A stretch of DNA of 64,000 bases from an uncultured Ruminococcus sp. (lineage in GTDB: Bacteria; Bacillota; Clostridia; Oscillospirales; Acutalibacteraceae), in NCBI GenBank assembly GCA_902773135.1, contig CACYDP010000096.1, positions 1 to 64,000 on the forward strand, given 5' to 3'. A model generated the notes under the pieces. The model ran no database searches. It saw only the letters and a list, made by a program, of their open reading frames with translations, and had not been told where the DNA came from. Position 1 is the stretch's first letter; every line of letters starts with the position of its first letter. The translations under genes were made by a program, and so were the position numbers. Below are positions 1-8,865 of this stretch, piece after piece.

Positions 1-39
1 GCTTTCGGCATATTGAGATAGAGGTTAGGGGACAGATTG

Positions 40-801
40 ATGAATCTTATTTTTGATACACACGCACATTATGACGATGCGGCATTTGATGACGACCGTT
101 TTGACCTGCTTGACAGACTTTTTTCAGAAAATGTATGCGGAATTGTCAATCAGGGAACGGATCTGGCAACGTCAAAGTTCAGCATTGCACTTGCTGAACA
201 ATTTGACGGAATGTATGCAGCGGTGGGAATTCATCCCGAATGTGTGAACGAAAACAGTGAAAAAGAGTTAAAAGAAATCAAAGAACTGGCATCTCACAAA
301 AAAATCGCTGCCATAGGCGAAATAGGTCTTGACTATTACTATGATAAACCGAAAGACCTGCAAAAACGGATTTTTATCGCTCAGCTGATGATGGCAAAAG
401 AATTGTCGCTGCCTGTGAATATCCACGACCGTGAAGCCCATGGGGATATGCATGCTATTTTACAGCAGTACAGACCTAAAGGGATACTGCATTGTTTTTC
501 GGGCAGTGTTGAAATGGCACGTGAAATCGTCCGTATCGGTATGTATATCGGTATGGGCGGAGTGGTTACCTTTAAAAATGCCAGAAAAGCGGTTGATGTA
601 ATACGTGAGATACCGCTCGACAGACTGGTTCTTGAAACCGACTGTCCTTACCTTTCGCCTGTGCCGTTCAGAGGAAAACGAAATGATTCTTCTATGATAC
701 AGTATACCGCAGAAAAAATAGCGGAAATTAGACATACCACGGCAGAGGAAATACTGATATTGACAAAAGAAAATGCCGAAAAGGTTTATCAGATATATTG
801 A
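40..801 (+). CDS. tatD: TatD family metal-dependent hydrolase (DNase)
   Basis: Predicted Mg2+-dependent 3'-5' nuclease of the TatD amidohydrolase family, cytoplasmic, 253 residues, which is the usual family length. Visible landmarks are the N-terminal DTHAHYD metal-binding motif (residues 6-12), the GEIGLDYYYD segment, NIHDREAH, LHCFSG and the C-terminal ETDCPYLSPVPFRG motif; all the expected His, Glu and Asp ligands are present. The start is the ATG at 40 because a GGTTAGGGG ribosome binding site lies 9 bases upstream; a TTG at 37 directly before it is possible. The stop lies 19 bases before the next gene, so the two are probably co-transcribed. In Firmicutes tatD commonly follows metG, but too little upstream sequence is present to tell. 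Confidence 0.93.
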   Translation: MNLIFDTHAHYDDAAFDDDRFDLLDRLFSENVCGIVNQGTDLATSKFSIALAEQFDGMYAAVGIHPECVNENSEKELKEIKELASHKKIAAIGEIGLDYYYDKPKDLQKRIFIAQLMMAKELSLPVNIHDREAHGDMHAILQQYRPKGILHCFSGSVEMAREIVRIGMYIGMGGVVTFKNARKAVDVIREIPLDRLVLETDCPYLSPVPFRGKRNDSSMIQYTAEKIAEIRHTTAEEILILTKENAEKVYQIY

Positions 802-820
802 TGATCGGGAGAGTGATAGT

Positions 821-1576
821 ATGAAAGCATTGGTGACAGGGGCAAGCTCAGGAATAGGAAGGGATATTGCAAGAGTGCTTGTGAGCAGAGGCTGGGACGT
901 TATACTCGTTGCAAGACGTGCCGATAAACTGATGGACATCAAAAAAGAACTGGGGAAACACGCCAGATGTGTGAAATGCGATGTTTCTCATATAGAAGAA
1001 TGTAAAAAGTTGCACGAGGTTCTTCATAACGATGATGAAATACAAATGTTGGTGAATTGTGCAGGATTCGGCAAATGCGGCAAATTTACGGATATACCGC
1101 TGGAAGAGGAACTCAGAATGATCGATACCAACGTGACGGCGGTGCATATTCTGACAAAGCTCTTTTTGCAGGATTTTGTCAAAAGAAACAGAGGTTACAT
1201 TTTAAATGTAGCATCTGTTGCAGGTTTCTTTTCCGGTCCGCTGATGGCAACTTATTATGCGACCAAGAACTATGTTGTCAGTCTTACGGGAGCGGTCAGC
1301 GAAGAACTCAAACGCAGCAACAGCAGAGTGAAAATCAGTGCTTTTTGTCCGGGACCGGTGGACACAGAGTTTAATAAGGTTGCCAATGTATCGTTTTCCT
1401 CTGCACCGATCAGCAGCAAAGCGGCAGCTGAACAGGCTATTGACGGGCTGATGGGCGGTAAATTGTATATTGTTCCGACGGTAAAAATGAAATGTCTGAA
1501 ATTTGTCAAAAGACTTTTGCCGGACAAACTCATTACTCATTTTTGTTACGGTTTTCAGAAAAGAAAAAAACATTGA
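821..1576 (+). CDS. SDR family NAD(P)-dependent oxidoreductase
   Basis: Classical short-chain dehydrogenase/reductase of 251 residues. The sequence shows the Rossmann cofactor motif TGASSGIG (residues 6-13), the NCAG structural motif, a catalytic Ser in the NVASVAGF strand and the YATKN catalytic Tyr-x-x-x-Lys. The FCPGPVDTEF segment after the active site is typical of the DltE/YqjQ-like branch acting on lipid or carbonyl substrates; the substrate cannot be read from the sequence. The chosen ATG has a GGGAGAG ribosome binding site; longer frames opening inside tatD lack one. It sits 19 bases after tatD and about 28 bases before the next gene, consistent with one transcript. Confidence 0.88.
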   Translation: MKALVTGASSGIGRDIARVLVSRGWDVILVARRADKLMDIKKELGKHARCVKCDVSHIEECKKLHEVLHNDDEIQMLVNCAGFGKCGKFTDIPLEEELRMIDTNVTAVHILTKLFLQDFVKRNRGYILNVASVAGFFSGPLMATYYATKNYVVSLTGAVSEELKRSNSRVKISAFCPGPVDTEFNKVANVSFSSAPISSKAAAEQAIDGLMGGKLYIVPTVKMKCLKFVKRLLPDKLITHFCYGFQKRKKH

Positions 1577-1604
1577 AACGGGAAACGGGAAACGGAGGAC
1601 TGAA

Positions 1605-2222
1605 ATGTTACGTATTGATCATTTATATGCAATGAATTTTGAGAATGCCATCAGAGGAGCCAGAAATCCCATGAATAGCTGGGCAAGAATGGATAGCGGT
1701 TATGATGAAAACGGCAATTTTGTTTTCGGAGAAAATGACCTTTCCCTTGCGGTACGGCTTCGCAAGGCGGGAGGCGACCACAGAAAATTCCTGCGTCAGA
1801 TTTTTGTGACAATGGATATTACTGCACCAATGTACTGGTGGAAAGAATATGACACTTATAAGGTAGGAACAGTGGCAAATTCAACCAGCACAATGCACAA
1901 AATTACGTCTGTTCCGTTTGAGATGGCACATTTCAGCTGCGATAAGATGGACGAAGAAACCCGACAGCATATGCAGGCGGTGATTGATTATCTGGAAGTG
2001 CTCAGAAACAAGTTTATTACCACAAAGGAGAAACAGTATTGGTATGACATTATCCAGTTTTTGCCGTCCAGTTACCAGCAGATGAGAACCTGTACAATGA
2101 ATTATGAAAATTTGGTCAGCATCTACCACGCAAGAAAAAATCATAAATTGGATGAATGGCATACTTTCTGCGATTATGTCAGACAGCTGCCGTATGCCGA
2201 TGAACTGATTGTTTGTGAATAA
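1605..2222 (+). CDS. Conserved hypothetical protein, weakly ThyX-like
   Basis: A 205-residue soluble protein I do not recognise with certainty. It is rich in aromatic residues and has a central stretch (MDITAPMYWWKEYDTYKVG followed by TVANSTSTMHK, about residues 71-101) whose layout recalls the substrate and flavin region of ThyX thymidylate synthases, but the ThyX signature RHRxxSxNExSxR is absent, so a thymidylate synthase call is not justified. The ATG at 1605 has an excellent ACGGAGG ribosome binding site 8 bases upstream; the open frame extends further into the SDR gene without a site. It is the last gene before a strong terminator and probably forms an operon with tatD and the SDR gene. 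Confidence 0.7.
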   Translation: MLRIDHLYAMNFENAIRGARNPMNSWARMDSGYDENGNFVFGENDLSLAVRLRKAGGDHRKFLRQIFVTMDITAPMYWWKEYDTYKVGTVANSTSTMHKITSVPFEMAHFSCDKMDEETRQHMQAVIDYLEVLRNKFITTKEKQYWYDIIQFLPSSYQQMRTCTMNYENLVSIYHARKNHKLDEWHTFCDYVRQLPYADELIVCE

Positions 2223-2227
2223 CACAG

Positions 2228-2273
2228 AATACAGCAGGAAAAGATTTTGTAACTTTTTCTGCTGTATTTTTTT
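2228..2273 (+). terminator. Rho-independent terminator
   Basis: A 16-bp stem (2228-2243 with 2251-2266, one mismatch) around the core ATACAGCAG, followed by a run of T. It begins 5 bases after the stop of the preceding gene and ends the tatD-SDR-unknown transcript. Confidence 0.85.
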
Positions 2274-2767
2274 GTTGTTTTTTGTCGAATTAACGAATAT
2301 TTGATAGAATATCTTTCAAAATTGTTACAGTTGTAAAAATCGTCAAAACACGGCATACCGCCGAAGAATGATGTATGCACGGGACAATGACCGAAAAAAT
2401 GCCTTTATCATCGCATTTTATCATAGGAGAAAATAAAAAGTCAGACGGTCCGGAAAAAACAACAGAAATAGATGAAAAAATAATATTTTGCAATTTTTTT
2501 AATGAATGATTTTAATTATCACTTATTGGAATTCCCGATATATTAGATAACAAGCGGAAAAATTAAAAAATAGTATAATATATTCACTTGTAACTAAAGA
2601 TCGGGGAAATGACGGCGTTTGTAATCATTTTGTAACTCTTTTTAAATTCTGCTAATTTGCACAGAAATATTGCAATTTTATTTCTAATCAAGAAATAAAA
2701 CGCCTTTTTTGACCTTTTATCAAAATTAAAAATGTGCAAAATAACCAAAAAATAACCGGAAATTTTT
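2274..2767. other. AT-rich non-coding stretch
   Basis: About 490 bases without a convincing gene on either strand. Composition is very A/T rich and stop codons are dense. A TATAAT-like hexamer occurs at 2573-2578 but without a good -35 box. I looked for a c-di-AMP riboswitch, which often precedes genes for cell-wall 3D/Rpf proteins, and found no recognisable core. The only supported signal is the promoter at its right end. Confidence 0.5.
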
Positions 2768-2796
2768 TTGACAATCAAAGCCTTTCGTTTTATAAT
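2768..2796 (+). promoter_or_regulatory. Consensus sigma-A promoter of the 3D-domain gene
   Basis: Perfect TTGACA (2768-2773) and TATAAT (2791-2796) hexamers with a 17-bp spacer. The predicted start near 2803 leaves a 65-base leader before the ATG at 2868, too short for a large riboswitch. Confidence 0.8.
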
Positions 2797-2867
2797 ATCA
2801 GCAATGTCAAAAACAACGAAATGTACCGCATTTCTGAATGATAAATCGATTCGCAAGGAGATATTTT

Positions 2868-4139
2868 ATGAACAGTCACAATCGCTTAACAGGACTTAAA
2901 AAAGCAGTGTCGGTTGCTCTGATGGGTACCGTTTGTCTGACAGCAGCGTTTTCTGTTGCTGCTCTTTCAAAAACCGTTACTGTCACGGACGGCGAAAAAA
3001 CAATGACTATCAATACAATAAATCCCGATACCAATGTTATTCTTGATAATTCCGGCATCGTTCTCGGCGATAACGATAAGCTCGTCCGTACCGATGGCAA
3101 TTCGGGCAATGTCAATATTTCAATTCTCAGAGCGTTCAGCGTGGAATCCGAAGAGGACACCACCAAAATCGTTACAATGAGTGATACGACCGTTGCCGAT
3201 GCTCTCAAAGCTGCCGGTATGACCCTGAGCAAAAATGATTCTGTTTCCTTGTCTGCAAAGAATGCCAATTCTTCCGAAAGCGGCAACCGTGACACAGAAA
3301 TCAACATCGACCGTTGGTATACCATTACGGTGAACTATAAGGGTAAGGAAATGACAAAGGAAGTTCCCGAAGGCACTATTAAAAATGCCATTCAATATAT
3401 GGGCATCAAACTGACAGAGGCAGACGAAGTAAGTATTGATGACAGCGAAAAAGTAGAGGACGGTCTGTATATTACCATTCAGACGGTAGAATATAAAGAA
3501 GAAACCAAAAAAGAAAAAATTAAGTTTGAAACCAAAACGGAAGAAACCGATGAACTCAACAGAGGAGAAACCAAAGTAAAGACCAAAGGTGTGGAGGGCG
3601 AACGTGAAATCGTTGTCAGACATAAGTTGGTCAACGGTGAAGTGGTGGAAACCGAAGAAGTCAGCAGCAAAGTAACAAAAGAACCTGTGACTAAAGTAGT
3701 TCTCAAAGGTACAAAGGGAAAAGTAGACCATTTCTCGACCAGCAGCGGCGATATTACCGTAGATGACGGCAATATGACATTGACCGATACCAACGGCGAT
3801 ACCGTGAAATACACCAAAACTCTGACCGGTTCAGGTACAGCTTATTATTCCGATGAAGAACATCCTCTTACAGCAACAGGCCGTGACGCTCGTTACGGTG
3901 TGGTAGCGGTAGATCCCGATATTATTCCTTACGGCTCGATTCTGTACATCGTTTCCAATGACGGCGAAGTGGTTTACGGCTATGCTGTCGCAGGCGATAC
4001 AGGCGGAGCTCTTTGGGAAGGCACAGCGATTGTTGACCTTTATTATGATACACTTGATGAGTGCTGTGTATTCGGAAGACGTGATGTAACAATTTATGTG
4101 CTTGACGGCGTTCCGGAATCCAAAACATATGAAAACTAA
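2868..4139 (+). CDS. YabE-like G5 and 3D domain cell-wall protein
   Basis: A secreted or membrane-tethered protein of 423 residues. An N-terminal hydrophobic segment (about residues 14-38) acts as signal or anchor. Two DUF348-like repeats follow (about 39-130), then a connecting beta-rich region, a G5 domain (about 215-300; glutamate/lysine rich, ending in EPVTKVVLKGTK) and a C-terminal 3D domain (about 335-418) with the three expected aspartates in AVDP, AGDTGG and VDLYY. This architecture is that of YabE and related resuscitation-promoting-factor-like murein hydrolases in Firmicutes; the 3D domain is related to lytic transglycosylases of the MltA type. A role in peptidoglycan turnover is therefore likely but the substrate is inferred. 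The ATG is preceded by AAGGAGA, and the gene is monocistronic between its own promoter and terminator. Confidence 0.9.
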   Translation: MNSHNRLTGLKKAVSVALMGTVCLTAAFSVAALSKTVTVTDGEKTMTINTINPDTNVILDNSGIVLGDNDKLVRTDGNSGNVNISILRAFSVESEEDTTKIVTMSDTTVADALKAAGMTLSKNDSVSLSAKNANSSESGNRDTEINIDRWYTITVNYKGKEMTKEVPEGTIKNAIQYMGIKLTEADEVSIDDSEKVEDGLYITIQTVEYKEETKKEKIKFETKTEETDELNRGETKVKTKGVEGEREIVVRHKLVNGEVVETEEVSSKVTKEPVTKVVLKGTKGKVDHFSTSSGDITVDDGNMTLTDTNGDTVKYTKTLTGSGTAYYSDEEHPLTATGRDARYGVVAVDPDIIPYGSILYIVSNDGEVVYGYAVAGDTGGALWEGTAIVDLYYDTLDECCVFGRRDVTIYVLDGVPESKTYEN

Positions 4140-4148
4140 TCATTTGAA

Positions 4149-4177
4149 AACGGACATCAGCTGATGTCCGTTTTTTG
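4149..4177 (+). terminator. Rho-independent terminator
   Basis: Near-perfect palindrome AACGGACATCAG with its complement, followed by six T residues, 10 bases after the 3D-domain gene. Confidence 0.85.
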
Positions 4178-4185
4178 TATCCCAT

Positions 4186-4225
4186 TAAAAAAGCAGCTTT
4201 GTCAATGAGGCAAAGCTGCTTTTTG
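4186..4225. terminator. Bidirectional terminator, 3' end of the thiamine operon
   Basis: Stem AAGCAGCTTTG (4191-4201) with CAAAGCTGCTT (4211-4221), flanked by A-run on the left and T-run on the right, so it can work on both strands. It lies 15 bases past the thiC stop. Confidence 0.8.
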
Positions 4226-4239
4226 TGAGTGTTTCTTAT

Positions 4240-5553
4240 TTATTTTTCACTGCAAAACTCCACTTTTTTACCTTCGAGAATCAGGTTGGTGGTGCGTACG
4301 GCACACATTTTTCCGCACATTGAGCAGGTATGGCGGTCTTCTGGGGGAGTGCTTTCAAAATAGCGTCTGGCTTTTTCGCCGTCAATGGCAATTTCAAACA
4401 TTTTATCCCAGTCCATTACGTGACGTGCTTCTGCCATTTCGTTATCCTTATCTCTTGCGTGGGCAACCCCTTTGGCAATATCGGCGGCGTGAGCGGCAAT
4501 GCGGCTTGCGATGATGCCTTCCTTTACGTCGTCTGCATCGGGCAGTCTGAGGTGTTCCGCAGGTGTTACATAGCAAAGGAAATCTGCTCCGCTGGCAGCT
4601 GCGATAGCTCCGCCGATGGCAGACGTAATATGGTCATAACCGGGTGCAATATCCGTAACAAGAGGTCCGAGAACATAGAAGGGAGCATTATGGCACAGAC
4701 GTTTTTGCAGCTTCATATTGGCAGCGATTTCGTTCATTGCCATATGACCGGGACCTTCAACCATTACCTGTACATTCTTTTCCCAGGCACGTTCGGTTAA
4801 TGCACCGAGTTCAATCAGTTCGGAAATCTGACCGGCATCGGTACTGTCATCAATACAGCCGGGACGAAGTGCATCGCCAAGACTGATAGTCACGTCATAT
4901 TCTGCCAGAATATCGAGGACTTCATCATAATATTCGTAGAAGGGGTTTTCATTTCCTGTCATCATCATCCAGGCAAAAAGAAGCGAACCGCCTCGTGAAA
5001 CGATATTCATCTTGCGTTTGTCACGCATAAAGGCTTCTACGGCACGTTTGTTGATGCCGGCGTGAATGGTCATAAAGTCAACGCCCTCTTCGGCGTGTGC
5101 ACGGACAACTTTCAGAAAATCTTTGGCTGATATTTCGAGCAGATCTTTTTCGAGATAGCCGATCGCATCATACATAGGAACTGTACCGATCATGGCGGGG
5201 GATAATCCGATCAATTCACGGCGGAACGTATTAGTTTTTCCGTAGTTGCTCAGATCCATAATGGCTTCTGCACCGAATTTCAAAGCGGTCTGTACTTTCT
5301 GCATTTCGATTTCGTAATCTTTGCAGTCGCCCGAAATGCCGAGATTGACATTGATTTTGGTACGCAGTCCGGCACCGATTCCTTCGGGAGAAATGGATTT
5401 GTGATTGATATTACAGGGAATACATACTTCACCTTTGGCAACTGAAGCCCGGATTTCCTCCGGCGTTTTGTATTCCTTTTCTGCGACAATTTCCATTTCC
5501 GGAGTGATAATGCCTAGTTTGGCGGCTTCCATTTGAGTTTTGTAGTTTCTCAT
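4240..5553 (-). CDS. thiC: Phosphomethylpyrimidine synthase ThiC
   Basis: Radical SAM enzyme that rearranges aminoimidazole ribotide into HMP-phosphate, the pyrimidine half of thiamine. The 437-residue product is the short form found in many anaerobes, lacking the N-terminal extension of the roughly 630-residue enterobacterial enzyme. Visible are [25 protein letters not shown] and [20 protein letters not shown] and the C-terminal cluster motif [12 protein letters not shown]. Its cysteine spacing here is CX2CX3C, one residue shorter than the CX2CX4C of the better known ThiC enzymes; I believe short-form relatives share this, but it is worth checking. An AAAGGAAC ribosome binding site precedes the ATG. 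It is the last gene of the riboswitch-controlled operon, 21 bases after thiD. Confidence 0.95.
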   Translation of the reverse strand: MRNYKTQMEAAKLGIITPEMEIVAEKEYKTPEEIRASVAKGEVCIPCNINHKSISPEGIGAGLRTKINVNLGISGDCKDYEIEMQKVQTALKFGAEAIMDLSNYGKTNTFRRELIGLSPAMIGTVPMYDAIGYLEKDLLEISAKDFLKVVRAHAEEGVDFMTIHAGINKRAVEAFMRDKRKMNIVSRGGSLLFAWMMMTGNENPFYEYYDEVLDILAEYDVTISLGDALRPGCIDDSTDAGQISELIELGALTERAWEKNVQVMVEGPGHMAMNEIAANMKLQKRLCHNAPFYVLGPLVTDIAPGYDHITSAIGGAIAAASGADFLCYVTPAEHLRLPDADDVKEGIIASRIAAHAADIAKGVAHARDKDNEMAEARHVMDWDKMFEIAIDGEKARRYFESTPPEDRHTCSMCGKMCAVRTTNLILEGKKVEFCSEK

Positions 5554-5574
5554 TTTAATTGTTCCTTTCAGATA

Positions 5575-6381
5575 TTAAAAATAGGATACAGCGAATTCAC
5601 CGCTGAGATCGAATGCGTGGTTCATCGGACCCGAGCCTTTGCCGAGATCCAGCATAGCGGCAAGAGCCCCTGAAATATAGGATTTTGCCTTTGATACGGC
5701 GGTTTCCAAGTCATAGCCTTTGGCAAGATTGGCTGCAATTGCCGATGACAAAGTGCAGCCCGTACCGTGTGTATTCGGATTATCAATGCGTTTGCCCTCG
5801 AATACGGTGATCTTTCCCTGATGGTAAAGAACATCGGTGGCATCATTGATACTATGACCGCCTTTCAATAAAACGGCACACGAAAGCTGCTCACCGATCA
5901 TTGCAGCGGCACTTTTCATATCGTCCGTTGTTTTGATCACTTCACCAGTCAATGATTCCGCTTCGGGAATGTTGGGGGTAATGATGTCCGCAATGGGCAG
6001 GAGTCTGGTTTTCAGCACCTTAACGGCATCATCGCTGATCAGTTTTGCTCCGCTGGTTGCGACCATAACAGGATCTACGACAATATTTTCAGCCCGGTAA
6101 AAGTGCAGTCTTTCGGCAATCACCTCGATTAAAGCTGCCGATGAAACCATTCCAATTTTTACGGCATCGGGACGTATATCCTCAAAAACCGCATTGATCT
6201 GCTGTTTTAAAAATACATCACTGACTTCTGAAATCGCAAAAACGCCGGTGGTATTCTGGGCTGTCAGTGCGGTAACGGCACTCATTGCATAAACACCGTT
6301 CATTGTCATTGTTTTAATATCTGCTTGGATTCCGGCACCTCCGCAGGAATCACTTCCTGCGATTGATAATGCTGTTTTCAT
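5575..6381 (-). CDS. thiD: HMP / HMP-phosphate kinase ThiD
   Basis: Ribokinase-family enzyme of 268 residues that phosphorylates hydroxymethylpyrimidine twice to the diphosphate used by ThiE. The N-terminal SIAGSDSCGGAGIQADIKT motif, the VDPVMVATSGAKL segment, LLKGGH and the anion-hole motif NTHGTGCTLSSAIAANLA are all intact. The start is the ATG giving MKTALSIAGSD, supported by GGAAAGGAAC just upstream; a longer frame adds seven residues without benefit. It lies between thiE and thiC in the operon and allows both de novo and salvaged pyrimidine to be used. Confidence 0.94.
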   Translation of the reverse strand: MKTALSIAGSDSCGGAGIQADIKTMTMNGVYAMSAVTALTAQNTTGVFAISEVSDVFLKQQINAVFEDIRPDAVKIGMVSSAALIEVIAERLHFYRAENIVVDPVMVATSGAKLISDDAVKVLKTRLLPIADIITPNIPEAESLTGEVIKTTDDMKSAAAMIGEQLSCAVLLKGGHSINDATDVLYHQGKITVFEGKRIDNPNTHGTGCTLSSAIAANLAKGYDLETAVSKAKSYISGALAAMLDLGKGSGPMNHAFDLSGEFAVSYF

Positions 6382-6459
6382 AAGATAGTTCCTTTCCTGC
6401 ATTATTTTTATAGAAGCGACAAAAAGTGGTGTCCCCAGCCTGCCGCTTGGGAAATCATC

Positions 6460-7098
6460 TTATGTGATGATTCCCCGAGAGATTGCCGATTGTTTCAGTT
6501 CCATTGCGGCTTTCATAGGATCATCGGCTTTCATAATAGCGGATACGGCACAGATACCTGCTATACCGCTGTCTTTGAGTATATTGATATTTTCTTTGTT
6601 AAGACCTCCGATGGCATTCACAGGAACGGGAACGGACCGGCAGATGTCCCTGAGTGTATCAACGGAAGTGATGACGGTTTTTACTTTGGTGGTTGTGGGA
6701 TAGATAGCCCCCACACCGAGATAATCTGCTCCGTTTTTGCAGGCTTCCAGTGCCTGTGCGACTGTTTTTGTCGTTGCTCCGATGATTTTATCACAGCCTA
6801 TCAGCTTTCTGGCTTTGTCGATCGGCATATCACTCTGACCGAGATGAACACCCTCCGCATCGGCTGCCAAAGCAATATCGATTCTGTCATCAATGATCAG
6901 CGGAATATGGTACTGTATGGTCAGACGATGTACTTTTTCTGCTAAATGGAGATATTCTCTCGTGCTTTTATTTTTTTCTCTGAGCTGGAGAATGGTAACA
7001 CCGCCTTGTAAGGCGGATTCCACTCTTTGCAAAAATTCCTCTTCTGCAAAGGAAGTGCTGTCGGTAATGAAATATAAACTTGTGTCAAAATTCTTCAA
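6460..7098 (-). CDS. thiE: Thiamine phosphate synthase ThiE (TTG start)
   Basis: TIM-barrel enzyme that joins HMP-diphosphate and thiazole-phosphate to make thiamine phosphate; 212 residues, the usual length. Motifs visible are YFITDS, GGVTILQLREKN (diphosphate and pyrimidine binding), HLGQSDMP, IIGATTKT, YLGVGAIYPTTTK and VNAIGGLNKENI. The start is taken as TTG at 7098 because GGAGG sits 9 bases upstream and the product then opens as MKNFDTSLYFITD; the in-frame ATG at 7134 has no ribosome binding site. With this start the gene overlaps the end of thiM by 14 bases, suggesting translational coupling. It is separated from thiD by 78 bases. Confidence 0.92.
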   Translation of the reverse strand: MKNFDTSLYFITDSTSFAEEEFLQRVESALQGGVTILQLREKNKSTREYLHLAEKVHRLTIQYHIPLIIDDRIDIALAADAEGVHLGQSDMPIDKARKLIGCDKIIGATTKTVAQALEACKNGADYLGVGAIYPTTTKVKTVITSVDTLRDICRSVPVPVNAIGGLNKENINILKDSGIAGICAVSAIMKADDPMKAAMELKQSAISRGIIT

Positions 7099-7900
7099 TG
7101 GATTTTTCCTCCGATTTGCTGTAAGCTGTGACATCTTTATCTGATAAAAGCGACAAATGATCCATCAGTTTCACGAAAAAACTACCGCTGCCGCATTCAT
7201 TTGCAGCCATCTCGCCGCAGACACCGAGCACCGTACAAGCGGTCACGGCAGCCGAAAAACTGTCTGATACCGACAGATATGCTGCCGCCAAAGCCCCTTG
7301 CATACAGCCCGTTCCGGTAATTTCTGCCAGACGGGGCGTTCCATTTTGGACGAAACAGATAGTTTTTCCGTCTGTGATGATGTCGGATTTGCCGCTGGCA
7401 AGCACGACACTGTGGTAGTTTCGGGCGGATTTGACGGCGGATTGTACCGTTTTTTCAACAGTGGCATCGGCAGATGCATCTACACCGGACGCTCTGTATG
7501 TTTCATCGGATAAGGTGCATATTTCCGAGTAATTGCCTTTGATCACAGACGGTGTAAATTGCTGTATCAGATCGGCAACATAGTTCCGCCTGAGCTGCGA
7601 ACAGGAAATACCTACGGCATCTAACAGAAACGGGATATGGCAGCGTTTTGCTGTTTCAGCGGCAAGCAGCATTGATTGTAAGCGAACATCAGTGATATTT
7701 CCTAAATTCAGCATAAGAGCCGAAGCGGTTTGCGTGATTTCGGATACTTCGCCGGGATGTTCTGCCATAATCGGTCTTGCTCCTGCGGCAAGTACAGCAT
7801 TGGCACACTGGTGGATAGAAATCGGATTGGTGATACAGTGAATAAGAGGTCTTGCGTGTCGCAGTTCGGCTCTTATTTCATTGATATAATCAACTGTCAA
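7085..7900 (-). CDS. thiM: Hydroxyethylthiazole kinase ThiM (TTG start)
   Basis: Salvage kinase that phosphorylates 4-methyl-5-hydroxyethylthiazole. The 271-residue product shows PLIHCITNPISIHQCAN, the AEHPGEV segment, LLDAVGIS and the C-terminal TGTGCMQGALAAAYL nucleotide/anion-hole motif with its Cys. The start is assigned to TTG at 7900, 9 bases after AAGAAGG; that gives the normal ThiM length, whereas the ATG at 7996 lies deep inside thiW. It overlaps the thiW stop by 11 bases, so thiW, thiM and thiE form a chain of overlapping, TTG-started cistrons. Together with thiW it points to import and salvage of the thiazole moiety. Confidence 0.93.
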   Translation of the reverse strand: MTVDYINEIRAELRHARPLIHCITNPISIHQCANAVLAAGARPIMAEHPGEVSEITQTASALMLNLGNITDVRLQSMLLAAETAKRCHIPFLLDAVGISCSQLRRNYVADLIQQFTPSVIKGNYSEICTLSDETYRASGVDASADATVEKTVQSAVKSARNYHSVVLASGKSDIITDGKTICFVQNGTPRLAEITGTGCMQGALAAAYLSVSDSFSAAVTACTVLGVCGEMAANECGSGSFFVKLMDHLSLLSDKDVTAYSKSEEKSIEEF

Positions 7901-8630
7901 TTTGCTCAGCCTTCTTCGTCTTTTTTGAAACGGTTTGAATGATAAAATAGATGATGCCGCCGAGAATGAATGCTCCGAGAGCGGAGAAAGAAACATAGGT
8001 CCATATGAGTGACTTAATATTGAAGATACCGGTAAGAATCTCTATGACAAGATAAGAAATCACACCAAAAGCGGCAATTGATACGGCATTGCTCAGCACA
8101 CCGCTGTTATCGTCATAAGCCTGTGTATTCAGCATATTCTGGAATTTCTTTAACAGTCCCGAAGATGCCAGTTTTTTCAGGAAGACAAAGGCAATGCTTC
8201 CGCCTATCAGTGTACCGCAGACGAATGACGGAATATAGAACAGCCACGTCAGCCCTTCTTTGCCCCAGAGCAGTGTCATGACGGGATAAGATACCACCGC
8301 ACCGATAAAGCCGGTGCCAATGATTTCACCCAGCACGGCAAAAATCAGTTTGCCTTTGGAAAGACGGTACAAAATCCCCGAAAGAAAGGCACCGAATACC
8401 GCACCTGTCAAGGCAAGTGGGGGAATCCCCATCAGTACCATACGGATAATGCCGATCAGTGTGGCACAGAGCAGTGAATACCAGGGACCGAGAAGAACGG
8501 AACAGGTAATATTGATGAAATGTGCCATTGGACACATTCCCTCAAATCGCAGGATAGGCGAGATGATCACACCCAGTGCGACCATCATCGCAAGGACGGT
8601 TAATTTTAACAGACGTTTTGATCGAATCAT
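7890..8630 (-). CDS. thiW: ThiW-like thiazole ECF transporter S component, C-terminally extended
   Basis: Membrane protein of 246 residues. The first ~165 residues match the ThiW type of energy-coupling-factor substrate-binding subunit, with MAMMVALGVIISP-like first helix, the signature CPMAHFINITCSVLLGPWYS and IPPLALTGAVFGAFLSGILYRL. ThiW is predicted in the literature to take up hydroxyethylthiazole, and its linkage here to thiM and a TPP riboswitch agrees. Unusual is the C-terminal addition of about 80 residues carrying two more probable membrane helices (around 175-200 and 205-235) and a Lys-rich end. No EcfA/EcfT genes are in the window, so it probably shares a common energising module. 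Start ATG at 8630 follows an AAAGAGGGA ribosome binding site. Confidence 0.85.
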   Translation of the reverse strand: MIRSKRLLKLTVLAMMVALGVIISPILRFEGMCPMAHFINITCSVLLGPWYSLLCATLIGIIRMVLMGIPPLALTGAVFGAFLSGILYRLSKGKLIFAVLGEIIGTGFIGAVVSYPVMTLLWGKEGLTWLFYIPSFVCGTLIGGSIAFVFLKKLASSGLLKKFQNMLNTQAYDDNSGVLSNAVSIAAFGVISYLVIEILTGIFNIKSLIWTYVSFSALGAFILGGIIYFIIQTVSKKTKKAEQIDS

Positions 8631-8664
8631 TTTTTATTCCCTCTTTTTGAATGAGGATCAGCCG

Positions 8665-8865
8665 CTATATAGTCATATGAAAATACCGTGATGATACGAT
8701 GAGGGACAGTATATAACGGACGATCCGTAAGATTACGAAAGACAAGGCTTTCGCACGGTCGGGAATCAATTTTCCCCTCTCACGCCGAAACACGGCTTCC
8801 CATCGCATCATTCTTAAACACAAGGAGCTCCCCTTCTGTTCGCAGATAGTTTCTCGGTCATTCAC
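8665..8865 (-). CDS. Possible small ORF between riboswitch and thiW
   Basis: A 66-codon open frame on the operon strand, starting 14-15 bases after the riboswitch terminator region with a good AAAGGAAG ribosome binding site. The predicted product is Arg-rich with one hydrophobic stretch near the C-terminus and resembles nothing I know. It fills an otherwise unexplained 250-base leader between the riboswitch and thiW. It could be a real small protein, a leader peptide or chance. Confidence 0.2.
   Translation of the reverse strand: MNDRETICEQKGSSLCLRMMRWEAVFRRERGKLIPDRAKALSFVILRIVRYILSLIVSSRYFHMTI

Noticed and set aside
1..39. 3' end of a gene upstream of tatD (metG would be expected)
   Set aside because: Too few bases to tell which frame, if any, is coding.
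2274..2867. c-di-AMP (ydaO) riboswitch before the 3D-domain gene
   Set aside because: The consensus promoter leaves a leader of only 65 bases and no conserved aptamer blocks are seen further upstream.
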